Positions 1 to 8,351 of a stretch of 64,000 nucleotides of DNA are shown piece after piece (position 1 is the stretch's first letter; each line of letters begins with the position of its first letter). The position numbers and the translations under genes are program-made. The notes below the pieces were generated by a model. It searched no databases, was not told the origin of the DNA, and saw nothing but the letters and a program-made list of their open reading frames with translations. Source of the stretch: Listeria grandensis FSL F6-0971 (GTDB lineage Bacteria; Bacillota; Bacilli; Lactobacillales; Listeriaceae); NCBI RefSeq assembly GCF_000525835.1, contig NZ_AODD01000022.1:1-64000 (forward strand), written 5' to 3'.

Positions 1-197
1 TACCGTGAATAAGATCCTTGCGTCAAATTGACTTCGCTAGCAAATAATTTTACTAGTATTACTTGTGGAAATAGCTCTCTATTTCCGTCCTGTGATTCTT
101 ACCCGAAAACATTGCTGTCTTCTTGGTTTTATCTTTGTTTCTGTTCAGTTTTCAAAGAGCAATCTCTCGTTCGCTTTCATCTAGCAGCGACCTTCTT
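1..197 (-). other. leader region of an rRNA operon (16S gene lies off the left edge)
   Basis: Read leftwards from the promoter at 198-226, this stretch contains a boxA-like TGCTCTTTGAAAACT element at about 143-157. That element is typical of Bacillota rRNA leaders, where it recruits antitermination factors. A small hairpin, GGAAATAGAG facing CTATTTCC, lies further along at about 67-86. No coding frame is present. The placement of a 16S gene beyond position 1 is inferred. The stretch 227-427 between this leader and the first gene is AT-rich and shows no gene; part of it may act as an UP element. Confidence 0.65.
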
Positions 198-226
198 ATA
201 GTATCACTAGGGCTAATCTTTGTCAA
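198..226 (-). promoter_or_regulatory. strong sigma-A promoter for an rRNA operon
   Basis: On the minus strand the -35 is a perfect TTGACA (221-226), the spacer is 17 nt, and the -10 is TACTAT (198-203). An AT-rich tract lies upstream. Together with the boxA-like leader, this fits a stable-RNA promoter firing towards position 1. Confidence 0.75.
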
Positions 227-427
227 CACTTTTCATCTTCTTTTTGAATAAAAGTTTAAATGTTAATTTCGGATCACATTTACTATAAAGTGCTTGATAA
301 TCCTTTACTATTAGCGGTTTTTTTGATCTCATATAAGAGGCACGATAATTAGAATACCATGTATATTACACAAACGCAATAGTATTTTGCAAATTTATTT
401 ATAAATATTTATTTACTTGCATATTCT

Positions 428-1186
428 TTAGGTTGTATGGATAATAACGCCCTGCTCTAAAAAGCGAGCCTTTAATGAAGAATCTAATTCATTTCCTGTT
501 ATTATGCTCGTGATATCACCAAAATCGGCGTATTTATACAACGAGATTCTTCCAAACTTAGTGTGGTCTGTTACTAGGAATACTTCTGTTGCAGAGTGTA
601 ACATTTGGACTTTTGCTGGTACTAGGTACTCATCGTAATGCATGAGGCCTTTTTCTAGATCGATTGCTGGTGTCGTGACAAATGCTTTATGGACGTGAAG
701 ATTGCGCAGTGTTTCTTCTGTGATCATACCGTTTAACATATAAGTTGCGGGATATAGAACGCCACCCGTGATAATGACTTTGATAGAGGAGTGCCGCAAA
801 ATTGCCGCTACATTGATGTCATTCGTAATTACGGTCAATTTGGTGCGATCCTTGATAGCTCTTGCGATGTGCCCTGTCGTTGTGCCTGAATCAAGTATGA
901 TCGTGTCTCCTTCTTCGATAAGTGATGAAGCATAGGAGGCAACGCGTTGTTTCTCTTCATACTGTACTTCTTCTCTTTTTTGAAAGTCAGGTTCAGAGAT
1001 AATCTTTTCTTCGATCATGACACCGCCGTGTGTTCGTTTTAGTTTTTGCTCGTTTTCTAGCGTATTTAGGTCTCTACGAATGGTGACTTCATGAACTTGA
1101 AAGTGGCGAGCCAATTCGCTTACACTTACAATTCTTTTGTTTTTCACGTAATTTAAGATCGCTTGTTTGCGCTCAATGGAAAGCAT
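428..1186 (-). CDS. DeoR/GlpR-family transcriptional regulator
   Basis: This is a 252-residue DeoR-family regulator. The N-terminal DeoR winged helix-turn-helix spans residues 1-57 and contains the family signature VSELARHF...VTIRRDLNTLE. The C-terminal part, from about residue 75, is the DeoR sensor domain, which in this family binds phosphorylated sugars, and contains the motif DSGTTT. An RBS (AAGGGAG) precedes the ATG. The gene lies just downstream of pgi on the same strand but is separated from it by a terminator. In Listeria a DeoR gene next to pgi is conserved. The target and ligand cannot be read from the sequence, though a sugar-phosphate effector is likely. Confidence 0.9.
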   Translation of the reverse strand: MLSIERKQAILNYVKNKRIVSVSELARHFQVHEVTIRRDLNTLENEQKLKRTHGGVMIEEKIISEPDFQKREEVQYEEKQRVASYASSLIEEGDTIILDSGTTTGHIARAIKDRTKLTVITNDINVAAILRHSSIKVIITGGVLYPATYMLNGMITEETLRNLHVHKAFVTTPAIDLEKGLMHYDEYLVPAKVQMLHSATEVFLVTDHTKFGRISLYKYADFGDITSIITGNELDSSLKARFLEQGVIIHTT

Positions 1187-1231
1187 CTTTTTCTCCCTTC
1201 TCGCTGTAAAATTTGCTAAACCTCTATTTCC

Positions 1232-1283
1232 AAAATAAAAAATCTGCGTGGCACTTCCGGATTATTGGAGGTTTCACGCAGAT
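1232..1283 (-). terminator. intrinsic terminator after pgi
   Basis: The 9-bp stem ATCTGCGTG / CACGCAGAT (1242-1250 with 1275-1283) is followed on the minus strand by a T-rich tract. It starts just after the pgi stop codon. Confidence 0.8.
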
Positions 1284-1291
1284 CTGTCGTA

Positions 1292-2644
1292 TTATTTCAA
1301 ACGTTTTTCGAGTTCTGCCTTCATTTCTTCATAGCCAGGTTTACCTAACAAGGCAAACATGTTGGCTTTATAAGCTTCTACACCAGGTTGGTCAAATGGA
1401 TTAACCCCATTTAAGTAACCACTTACGCCAACTGCGATTTCAAAGAAGTATACTAGATAGCCGAATGAATAGGCATCAAGTGTCGGCACTTCTACAACGA
1501 AATTCGGGACATCGCCGTCTGTATGTGCTAATAAGGTCCCTTGGAAAGCTTTATCATTTACGTAGTCTACCGTTTCGCCAGCAAGGTAGTTCAGACCATC
1601 CAGATCGTTATCTTCTTTATTGATTGTGATTTCATGACGGGCTTTGCTCACTTTAACTACCGTTTCAAAAATGTTACGGCGCCCTTCTTGAATGTATTGA
1701 CCAAGTGAGTGTAAATCCGTGGAGAAGTTAGCGCTGGACGGGTAGATTCCTTTTTGGTCTTTCCCTTCGCTTTCGCCAAACAATTGTTTCCACCACTCGT
1801 TGAAATATTGTAGACCTGGCTCATAGTTGATAAGTAATTCTGTGACTTTGCCTTTACGATATAGTACATTGCGGGCTGCTGCGTATTGATAGGCAATGTT
1901 TTTAGATAGCTCAGGACTACTGAAGTCAGCACGTGCTGCGTCAGCACCTTTCATCATTGCTTCAATATCTACGTCACTTGCTGCGATTGGTAGTAAGCCG
2001 ACTGCAGTTAAGACAGAGAAACGACCACCGACATCATCCGGTACAACAAATGTTTCGTATCCTTCTGAGTTCGATAACTCTTTTAAGGCACCTTTGGCTT
2101 TGTCCGTTGTTGCATAAATACGCGACTTCGCTTCTTCTTTGCCATATTTCTTCTCTAAAAGTTCTTTGAAAACACGGAATGCGATCGCTGGTTCCGTTGT
2201 TGTTCCTGATTTTGAGATAACGTTAACAGAGAAATCTTTGCCATCAATCACGTCAATGAGGTCATGCAAATAGCTAGAACTGATGCTGTTTCCTGCAAAA
2301 AAGACTTGCGGCGCTTGGCGTTTTTCTTTGTCTAATACGTTGTAGAATGCATGGTTTAGCGTCTCAATCGCCGCACGGGCACCAAGATATGATCCGCCAA
2401 TACCGATGACAATCAGAACTTCAGAATCTGCTTTGATTTTGGCTGCCGCTTTTTGAATGCGAGTAAATTCTTCTTTATCGTAATCACGAGGTAAGTTGAT
2501 CCATCCTAAATATTCGTTACCTGCGCCAGTGCCATTATGTAGTGCCTCATGCGCCGCTGTGACAGCTGGTTGTAAATAGTCGATTTCGTGTTGCTCGAAA
2601 AATTTCAATGCGTTTGAATAATCAAATTGAATATGTGTCATCAT
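1292..2644 (-). CDS. pgi: glucose-6-phosphate isomerase
   Basis: This cytosolic glycolytic enzyme interconverts glucose-6-phosphate and fructose-6-phosphate. At 450 residues it has the usual length for Bacillota Pgi. Family motifs are visible: the phosphate-binding [12 protein letters not shown] at about 78-89, [11 protein letters not shown] at about 143-153, and the [12 protein letters not shown] signature at about 206-217. A GGAGGG RBS precedes tandem ATG codons; the first is used here. The gene is monocistronic, with a terminator directly downstream. Confidence 0.97.
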   Translation of the reverse strand: MMTHIQFDYSNALKFFEQHEIDYLQPAVTAAHEALHNGTGAGNEYLGWINLPRDYDKEEFTRIQKAAAKIKADSEVLIVIGIGGSYLGARAAIETLNHAFYNVLDKEKRQAPQVFFAGNSISSSYLHDLIDVIDGKDFSVNVISKSGTTTEPAIAFRVFKELLEKKYGKEEAKSRIYATTDKAKGALKELSNSEGYETFVVPDDVGGRFSVLTAVGLLPIAASDVDIEAMMKGADAARADFSSPELSKNIAYQYAAARNVLYRKGKVTELLINYEPGLQYFNEWWKQLFGESEGKDQKGIYPSSANFSTDLHSLGQYIQEGRRNIFETVVKVSKARHEITINKEDNDLDGLNYLAGETVDYVNDKAFQGTLLAHTDGDVPNFVVEVPTLDAYSFGYLVYFFEIAVGVSGYLNGVNPFDQPGVEAYKANMFALLGKPGYEEMKAELEKRLK

Positions 2645-2723
2645 TTTCCCTCCAAATTATTAGTGCATATTTATAGTACCTACTTTATATCAACTGTCCT
2701 CATTTAGCAAGAATAGTGCCGTC

Positions 2724-3137
2724 TTAGTTCTCTTGTGGCAATATATACGGAACTCCGCTTTCTAACACAAGTTTATTTAGCGCGACGTCTTGTTCTTGTA
2801 GCAGGTCATCTGCTTGTGGAATCGAGGTCCACCGCGCATGAAAAACGCTGTCATCTTTTTCAACGGTTAAAAAATCACCAGTCGCTGTTGCTTTGTAGAC
2901 AAATAGGCAAACATGCTCCCATGCAGTTCTGCGTTCCTTCACGTAAAGCAAACTGTCAATTTGGCAATCGACATCGGTTTGTTGTTTTACTTTTGAAATC
3001 AGTGCTTGTTCTAGTGTTTGATCCGTTTCTACTCTGCCACCTGGGAACGCCCATTTTAAATCGCGATTTTTCACGAGTAGAATATCATCCTTTTTTTCAT
3101 TATAAATAAACCCCTTTACTAACAAAACCCTTTTCAT
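2724..3137 (-). CDS. Nudix-fold protein with a destroyed Nudix box
   Basis: This 137-residue protein has a Nudix fold, recognisable by KWAFPGGRVETDQ around residue 31 and the downstream helix. The catalytic box normally reads G-x5-E-x7-R-E-U-x-E-E-x-G-U. Here the first Glu is Gln, Arg-Glu is Ser-Lys, and the Glu-Glu pair is Gln-Gln, so every metal-binding residue is gone. A nucleotide hydrolase activity is therefore unlikely, and a ligand-binding or regulatory role is inferred. The start is the ATG at 3137, 7 nt after GGGAGG; an upstream in-frame TTG is less likely. The gene sits between pgi and the general stress gene, as a Nudix-like gene does in other Listeria. Confidence 0.85.
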   Translation of the reverse strand: MKRVLLVKGFIYNEKKDDILLVKNRDLKWAFPGGRVETDQTLEQALISKVKQQTDVDCQIDSLLYVKERRTAWEHVCLFVYKATATGDFLTVEKDDSVFHARWTSIPQADDLLQEQDVALNKLVLESGVPYILPQEN

Positions 3138-3300
3138 GAACAAACCTCCCTTAAGATCTTATATTTAAAATTATCTAAAAATTCAAACCCGCAGAACAAT
3201 CATTAACTATGTTGTCTAAAATGTTTGTTAATTAAAATTAGAAAGCCTTATGATTAGGAAACTCCCAGTGAAGCGAAGTCTCCATAGGCTCTCATGATTA

Positions 3301-3663
3301 TTACTTATCTGCTTTGTCTACCCATTCCTGTAGCTTGTCACGCAATGTGTTGAAGCCTTCGTCTGGACCTGATGACATTTGTTGTGGTGCGCGCTTTGGT
3401 TCTTGTTTTGTTTTAGCTGGCGCTTCTTCTGTTGCGCGGATAGATAGGCCGATTTTATTTGTTTCACTATTGATTTCTAAAATTTTGACTTTTACCTCTT
3501 GACCTACTTCTAGAAATTCATGTACATCCTTTACAAATCCGTGATGGATTTCTGAAATGTGTACCAATCCTTGTGTCTTGTCATCCAATGCAACAAATGC
3601 GCCGTAGCCTTGAATGCCAGCCACCTTCCCTGTAATAATATCGCCAACTTTAAATTCACTCAT
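3301..3663 (-). CDS. yugI: S1-domain RNA-binding protein, general stress protein 13 family (YugI)
   Basis: This 120-residue protein has one S1 RNA-binding domain at residues 1-75, with the hallmarks VGDIITGKVAGIQGYGAFV, GLVHISEI and the closing KIGLSIRA. A basic, Pro/Gln-rich linker and a short C-terminal helix follow. Members of this family associate with ribosomes or RNA and are induced by general stress in Bacillus. The ATG at 3663 matches the family N-terminus; a GTG one codon upstream is the alternative. The gene is transcribed alone, divergently from the aminotransferase. Confidence 0.85.
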   Translation of the reverse strand: MSEFKVGDIITGKVAGIQGYGAFVALDDKTQGLVHISEIHHGFVKDVHEFLEVGQEVKVKILEINSETNKIGLSIRATEEAPAKTKQEPKRAPQQMSSGPDEGFNTLRDKLQEWVDKADK

Positions 3664-3811
3664 CACATACCCTACTTTCTCACTTTCAATAATTACAAAT
3701 TATATCACTACGCCTTTAAATACACAATTATTAGATTTGATTCGTTCATCGTTTCGCATGAGATTATGATACAATGGGACTGAAATGTGTATTTTCAAGG
3801 AGGATTTTGTG

Positions 3812-4972
3812 ATGAGTCATTTTGATGAAGTAATCCCGCGTATTGGGACAAACAGCGAGAAATGGGACGATGTAAAAAATTTATTTGGAACGGAAAATGT
3901 GATTCCGATGTGGGTTGCGGACATGGATTTCAGCCCGCCTTATGCTGTTCATCAAGCTTTTCAAAAGTTGCTGGATCATGGGATTTTAGGCTATTCGATG
4001 ACGCCTCCTGGACTAAAGCCTAGTATTATAAATTGGTTGGCTACGCGGCATCATTATCAGGTCGATGAATCGGATATTTTTCTAAATGCTGCGGTTGTTC
4101 CTTCTATATCTATGGCGATCCGTTCCTTGACGCAAAAGGGGGATGCGGTTTTGATGCATTCGCCTGTGTATCACCCGTTTTTCTTGGTGACTGCGCAAAC
4201 AGAGCGAGTTGTTACTTTGACGCCACTCGTTTATGAAGATGGTATGTATCAAGTGGACTGGGCGGATTTTGAGGAAAAGATTCAACATGTGGAGTTGTTT
4301 ATTCTTTGTAATCCGCATAATCCTGGTTGTCGTAGTTGGACCCCTGTGGAGCTTGCAAAAATGGTGGCGCTTTGTGAGCGTTATGGTGTGCCGATTATTT
4401 CGGATGAGATTCATTCGGACTTGACGATGCCTGATGTGACGCATACGCCGCTTGCTATCGCTGCTCCTGATTATGAGGCACAAATCGTTACATTGATGGC
4501 ACCAACAAAGACTTTCAACTTGGCTGGAATGAAGGCCTCTTTCTTTATTACGACAAATCCTGAATTCCAGAAAAAATTTGATTATGAGGCGAAATATACG
4601 TCGCGCCCAGAGCTTAACTCTTTTGGAGCAGTTGGAATGGAGGCGGCTTACCGAGATGGCGCTTCATGGGTGGACGAATTGCGCGATTATATTTTCGCGA
4701 ACTATCAATATACAAAGGCCGAGATCGAGACGCATTGTCCGCTAGTCGGCGTAACAAAGCTTGAGGCTACATATTTAATGTGGTTGGATTGCCGAGCATT
4801 AGACCTAGATGACAAAACACTCTATCAAAATTTAATTGATGCCGGTGTCGGTGTTCAAATGGGTTCTGATTTTGGTGTCGCAGGTTCCGGTTTTGTTCGT
4901 TTAAATATTGCTTGTCCGAAAGAAACACTGCAAAAAGGTGTTGCTTGCTTGATAAACGGCTTGCAGAAATGA
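3812..4972 (+). CDS. PLP-dependent C-S lyase / aminotransferase, PatB/MalY family
   Basis: This 386-residue fold-type I PLP enzyme belongs to the cystathionine beta-lyase (PatB/MalY) branch of class I/II aminotransferases. Visible motifs are PMWVADMDF near the N-terminus, NPHNPGCRSW at about 167, SDEIHSDL (the Asp that contacts PLP) at about 194, and the Schiff-base lysine in APTKTFNLAG at about 229. The start is the ATG eight bases after AAGGAGG; in-frame codons further upstream have no RBS. Family knowledge suggests beta-elimination on cystathionine or cysteine. Substrate choice cannot be read from the sequence. Confidence 0.88.
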   Translation: MSHFDEVIPRIGTNSEKWDDVKNLFGTENVIPMWVADMDFSPPYAVHQAFQKLLDHGILGYSMTPPGLKPSIINWLATRHHYQVDESDIFLNAAVVPSISMAIRSLTQKGDAVLMHSPVYHPFFLVTAQTERVVTLTPLVYEDGMYQVDWADFEEKIQHVELFILCNPHNPGCRSWTPVELAKMVALCERYGVPIISDEIHSDLTMPDVTHTPLAIAAPDYEAQIVTLMAPTKTFNLAGMKASFFITTNPEFQKKFDYEAKYTSRPELNSFGAVGMEAAYRDGASWVDELRDYIFANYQYTKAEIETHCPLVGVTKLEATYLMWLDCRALDLDDKTLYQNLIDAGVGVQMGSDFGVAGSGFVRLNIACPKETLQKGVACLINGLQK

Positions 4973-5045
4973 TGATGGTCGGTTTTTCACGATTTATTTG
5001 TTATACTTAGTATAGAAATTTAAAAGACAAGGAGTTGGGGAATAT

Positions 5046-6146
5046 ATGTTTTTAGGACTTCGTGAATTGCTTTATTCGAAGTTACGTTATTTTTTAGTAA
5101 CGGGGATTATGATTTTGATTGTCTTATTATCCTTATTTTTATCGGGGCTCGCGAATGGTTTGGCGTATGATAATGCTTCTTCGATCGCAAACAAGGATGT
5201 GCCGTATTATGTTTTAGCTAAAGATGCGCAAGGTAAAGTGGAACGTTCGCTTTTCCCTGAATCAGATTTAGCTGGGATTAAAGATGGTAAAAATGTGAAA
5301 GATGCTGCGGTTCTTGGTCAATCGATGCAGACGCTAAAACGCGCGGATGATGGTAAGAAATTCAGTATGGCAGTCTTCGCGATTACGCCAGGTAGTTTTT
5401 TGGAGCCAAAAGTGACGTCTGGTTCACAGATGAGCGTGACAAAACCGGATGGCGTTATTTTAGACGCCTCGCTAAAAGGTGATTTAAAAGTCGGCGATGT
5501 GCTAGAAGACGATATTTTAAATAAACAAATGACGGTGATTGGTTTTGCGAAAGATCAGAAATATAGCCATGCTCCAGTTGTTTATATGAATATGGCGGTT
5601 TGGCAGTCCATAAATCCAAGCCTTTACCACCAAAAAATCCCGCAAACGAGTACTGTCGCTATCCTTGCTAAGGACGCGGATAAAGATGTTTCTATCGGCA
5701 ATAAAGATTTGACGGTCATTTCGCATAAAGACTTCCTAGATCAGATACCTGGTTATTCCGCGGAGCAAATGACGCTAAACATGATGATCTTCTTCTTGAT
5801 CGTGATCGGTGGCTTCATTTTGACAGCTTTCTTCTATATTATGACATTACAGAAAACAGGCCAATTCGGTATTTTGAAGGCGCTTGGAACGAAAACGAGT
5901 TACCTTGTGATGAGTGTTGTCTCGCAGGTCATATTGATTTCGGTTATCAGTATCGGGATTAGTATCGCTGCGACGGCTGGCCTTTCAACCATCATGCCTG
6001 ACGCGATGCCGTTTCGCTTAACTGGCTGGACGATGACGCTTTACAGTCTCCTATTTTTCGCCGTAGCAGTTATCGGTTCGCTTTTATCACTCATCAAAAT
6101 TGCTAAAGTAGACGCGCTGGACGCGATTCGGGGAGGCGATCAATAA
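5046..6146 (+). CDS. ABC transporter permease, FtsX/MacB type
   Basis: This 366-residue membrane protein has the MacB/FtsX layout. One transmembrane helix lies near residues 15-36, followed by a large extracytoplasmic domain at about 40-240. Three C-terminal helices follow at about 245-268, 290-312 and 328-350, with the typical LQKTGQFGILKALGTKTSYL coupling loop between the first two. It overlaps the ATPase gene downstream by one base, so the two are translationally coupled. These transporters usually act as mechanotransmitting exporters or peptide-resistance pumps and not as classic importers. No substrate can be named. Confidence 0.88.
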   Translation: MFLGLRELLYSKLRYFLVTGIMILIVLLSLFLSGLANGLAYDNASSIANKDVPYYVLAKDAQGKVERSLFPESDLAGIKDGKNVKDAAVLGQSMQTLKRADDGKKFSMAVFAITPGSFLEPKVTSGSQMSVTKPDGVILDASLKGDLKVGDVLEDDILNKQMTVIGFAKDQKYSHAPVVYMNMAVWQSINPSLYHQKIPQTSTVAILAKDADKDVSIGNKDLTVISHKDFLDQIPGYSAEQMTLNMMIFFLIVIGGFILTAFFYIMTLQKTGQFGILKALGTKTSYLVMSVVSQVILISVISIGISIAATAGLSTIMPDAMPFRLTGWTMTLYSLLFFAVAVIGSLLSLIKIAKVDALDAIRGGDQ

Positions 6147-6826
6147 TGACAGCTCTTTTAAAATTTGAAAATGTAACAAAAACGTATCCATCCGGGCCAA
6201 CGACGATTCACGCATTGCGCGAAACCAACTTCGAAGCTAATGCTGGGGAATTGATTGCAATTGTTGGACCTTCTGGCTCTGGTAAAAGTACCTTTTTATC
6301 GTTAGCCGGGGCGCTACTCACGCCAACATCTGGAAAAATTGCCATCAACGGTAAAGTCATTAGTGATCTTTCAAAAAAAGCGCAGACGGAATTACGTCTA
6401 TCGGAAGTCGGATTCATTTTCCAGGCAGCGCATCTTGTTCCCTATTTGAAAGCACAGCAACAACTTGAGTTTATCGGCAAATTAGCTGGGCAAGAAAAAC
6501 AGGATGTAGCAAAGAAAAGTGAAGCCTTGCTTACACAGCTTGGACTCGGTGATCGCTTGCATTTTTATCCGAAAGATTTATCTGGTGGGGAAAAACAACG
6601 GGTGGCGATTGCGCGCTCGCTGATTAATGAACCAGCTGTGATTTTAGCGGATGAGCCTACAGCGAGTCTTGATTCTACTCGTGGTCGTGAAGTGGTGGAG
6701 TTGCTTCGGGCTGAAGTGAAGGATCAACAACGTGCGGTCATTATGGTAACACACGATGAGCGGATGCTTGATATGTGCCATCACGTTTATCGGATGCTTG
6801 ATGGTATTTTAACAAAAGATATATAG
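6146..6826 (+). CDS. ABC transporter ATPase, MacB/LolD type
   Basis: This 226-residue nucleotide-binding protein pairs with the permease upstream. It carries Walker A GPSGSGKST at about 41-49, the Q-loop FIFQAAHLV, the ABC signature LSGGEKQRVAIARSL at about 143-157, Walker B VILADEPTASLD at about 163-174, and the H-loop VTHDE. The short length and lack of fused domains match the LolD/MacB group that energises FtsX-like permeases. An RBS (GGGGAGG) lies inside the end of the permease gene. A strong bidirectional terminator follows. Confidence 0.92.
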   Translation: MTALLKFENVTKTYPSGPTTIHALRETNFEANAGELIAIVGPSGSGKSTFLSLAGALLTPTSGKIAINGKVISDLSKKAQTELRLSEVGFIFQAAHLVPYLKAQQQLEFIGKLAGQEKQDVAKKSEALLTQLGLGDRLHFYPKDLSGGEKQRVAIARSLINEPAVILADEPTASLDSTRGREVVELLRAEVKDQQRAVIMVTHDERMLDMCHHVYRMLDGILTKDI

Positions 6827-6833
6827 ATCGCAA

Positions 6834-6880
6834 CAAAGCGATACGCCTCACTACCAAATGAGATGTATCGCTTTTTTGTT
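6834..6880 (+). terminator. intrinsic terminator after the ABC operon
   Basis: The stem AAAGCGATAC-x-CCTCA pairs with TGAG-x-TGTATCGCTTT, followed by TTTTT. It ends the permease-ATPase operon. Confidence 0.85.
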
Positions 6881-6927
6881 TATGAAGTAATCTGACTGAA
6901 TTCGTCCATCTTTATTTTAAAAGCGCA

Positions 6928-6976
6928 AAAAAAAGCTGGAATCAAGATTGGCGAATGCCTTTCTCAACTCCAGCTT
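6928..6976 (-). terminator. intrinsic terminator after the PTS IIB gene
   Basis: AAGCTGGA (6933-6940) pairs with TCCAGCTT (6969-6976), and on the minus strand it is followed by eight T residues. Confidence 0.85.
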
Positions 6977-6987
6977 CGATTCATTTA

Positions 6988-7296
6988 TTATTCGCCCATC
7001 AATTTTAGAGCGTGATCAAGCACTTTCTCACCGTTCATTGTACCGTAAGCTGTCATGTCGATAACATCCACTGGAACACCTTTTGGTTCAGCCAATTTAT
7101 CAACCGTTGATTTTTGGTAACGAACTTGAGGGCCAAGCAATACAACGTCCGCTGTATCAATAAGTCCATTGATTTCAGAGATAGAATACGCAGCAATTGT
7201 CGCTTCTAATCCCTTTGCTTCTGCTGCTTTTTGCATTTTTGTTACTAATAAACTTGTAGACATTCCTGCCGCACATACTAATACGATATTTTTCAT
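6988..7296 (-). CDS. PTS lactose/cellobiose-family EIIB component
   Basis: This 102-residue EIIB protein of the lactose/chitobiose PTS superfamily starts IVLVCAAGMSTSLLV; the Cys in this P-loop-like turn (about residue 8) is the phospho-acceptor. It would relay phosphate from an EIIA to a sugar at an EIIC. No EIIA or EIIC gene lies next to it, so it is an orphan here and must work with components encoded elsewhere, or it regulates. The start is the ATG at 7296; the TTG just before it is a weaker choice. The gene is monocistronic with its own terminator. Confidence 0.9.
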   Translation of the reverse strand: MKNIVLVCAAGMSTSLLVTKMQKAAEAKGLEATIAAYSISEINGLIDTADVVLLGPQVRYQKSTVDKLAEPKGVPVDVIDMTAYGTMNGEKVLDHALKLMGE

Positions 7297-7387
7297 CAAA
7301 AATCTTTCCTTTCGATTTTAGGGTGGCTTACTTTTGCTATACGTATATTATACCACTATACAGCGTTTACACAAGATTGAACTCTGC

Positions 7388-7508
7388 ACGCGCGCCGAGA
7401 AACGCTCATTTGCGTCGTTAAAAGCTCTGTTCCGATGCTCTCGTACACAAATACGCTCCGCTTCGGTACTCGCTTTTGCCTAGGAACTAAGCATTTCTCG
7501 GCACGCGT
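7388..7508 (+). repeat. interspersed palindromic repeat, copy A
   Basis: This 121-bp imperfect palindrome is bounded by ACGCGCGCCGAGAAA (7388-7402) and its near-complement TTTCTCGGCACGCGT (7494-7508). The interior shares TGCGTCGTTAAAA, TGTTCCGATGCTC and GGTACTCGCTTTT-like blocks with copy C at 47474-47597, and a shortened version with copy B at 40913-41011. It lies in the gap between ppiB and the PTS IIB gene. It encodes nothing recognisable. Confidence 0.85.
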
Positions 7509-7537
7509 GGGTTTGGTTGAACAAGTCTGGGTGCTTT

Positions 7538-8125
7538 TTATAGGATGGTGATTTTGTCGATGGTTACGTCGTGGACTGGTTTATCTTGGGCACCTACGCT
7601 TACGGACTGTATTTCGTCTACTACGCCCATGCCTTCTACTACCTGGCCGAATACTGTGTGGCGTCCGTCTAAATGAGGGGTTCCGCCTGCTTTGTACGCT
7701 TCGATTACTTCATCTGGGAATCCTGCGCCTTCCATTTGTTTTGCCATCTGTGGGTGCAAATTCTTATTTGTAACGATGAAAAATTGGCTACCATTTGTTC
7801 CTGGGCCTGCGTTTGCCATGGATAGGGCTCCGCGCATATTGAATGCGTTTGGTGAGAATTCGTCTTCGAATGGTTCTCCCCAAATGCTTTCGCCGCCGTA
7901 GCCTGCACCTTCTGGATCGCCACCTTGAATCATGAAATCAGCAATAACACGGTGGAAAATGATACCTTCATAGTAGCCGTTTTCTGCGTGTGTTAGGAAG
8001 TTTTCTACTGCTTTGGGTGCGATTTCTGGGAATAGCTTGATTTTGATTGTCCCACGGTTTGTTTCCATCGCGATTAATTTTTCGTTCGCTGCTACTTCTT
8101 TTGTTAATTGTGGATAGTATGTCAT
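7538..8125 (-). CDS. ppiB: peptidyl-prolyl cis-trans isomerase, cyclophilin type
   Basis: This 195-residue cytosolic cyclophilin catalyses proline isomerisation during protein folding. The catalytic core is visible as [19 protein letters not shown] (about residues 57-75, with the active Arg in FHRV) and GSQFFIVT at about 112. The short insertion after [10 protein letters not shown] is typical of the Bacillus/Listeria PpiB group. No signal peptide is present. The RBS AAGGAG precedes the ATG. A tiny membrane-peptide gene lies just upstream on the same strand. Confidence 0.95.
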   Translation of the reverse strand: MTYYPQLTKEVAANEKLIAMETNRGTIKIKLFPEIAPKAVENFLTHAENGYYEGIIFHRVIADFMIQGGDPEGAGYGGESIWGEPFEDEFSPNAFNMRGALSMANAGPGTNGSQFFIVTNKNLHPQMAKQMEGAGFPDEVIEAYKAGGTPHLDGRHTVFGQVVEGMGVVDEIQSVSVGAQDKPVHDVTIDKITIL

Positions 8126-8162
8126 TTTTTAAATCTCCTTTTTTACTTTTAGTTGACTGCTC

Positions 8163-8258
8163 TTATTTAAACCAGATTATGAGTAGGTTCACAAATACAG
8201 CGAGTACATATATACATAATAAACTAGCCGCGCCCCAAATAACAATTTTTTTGACCAT
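8163..8258 (-). CDS. 31-residue single-span membrane peptide
   Basis: This short gene has a very good RBS (GAGGAGG, 6-7 nt before ATG) and encodes a 31-residue peptide. The peptide starts MVKK, continues as one hydrophobic helix (IVIWGAASLLCIYVLAVF...), and ends WFK. The product should sit in the membrane with a positively charged N-terminus. It lies 37 nt upstream of ppiB on the same strand and could be co-transcribed with it. No family is recognised. The strong RBS, the charge pattern and the absence of alternative frames support it as a real gene. Confidence 0.6.
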   Translation of the reverse strand: MVKKIVIWGAASLLCIYVLAVFVNLLIIWFK

Positions 8259-8351
8259 GGTGCCTCCTCTTTCTTAGAGCGTTTATTTTTATTTCTACAC
8301 TTCTTTATTCTATAATGTAATTAGCTTTTTGGAAACTAATAAGGAATAGAG

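Noticed and set aside
7388-7508. Palindromic repeat as a simple transcription terminator
   Set aside because: At about 120 bp with a conserved interior and no T run it is too large and complex, and it recurs in unrelated contexts.
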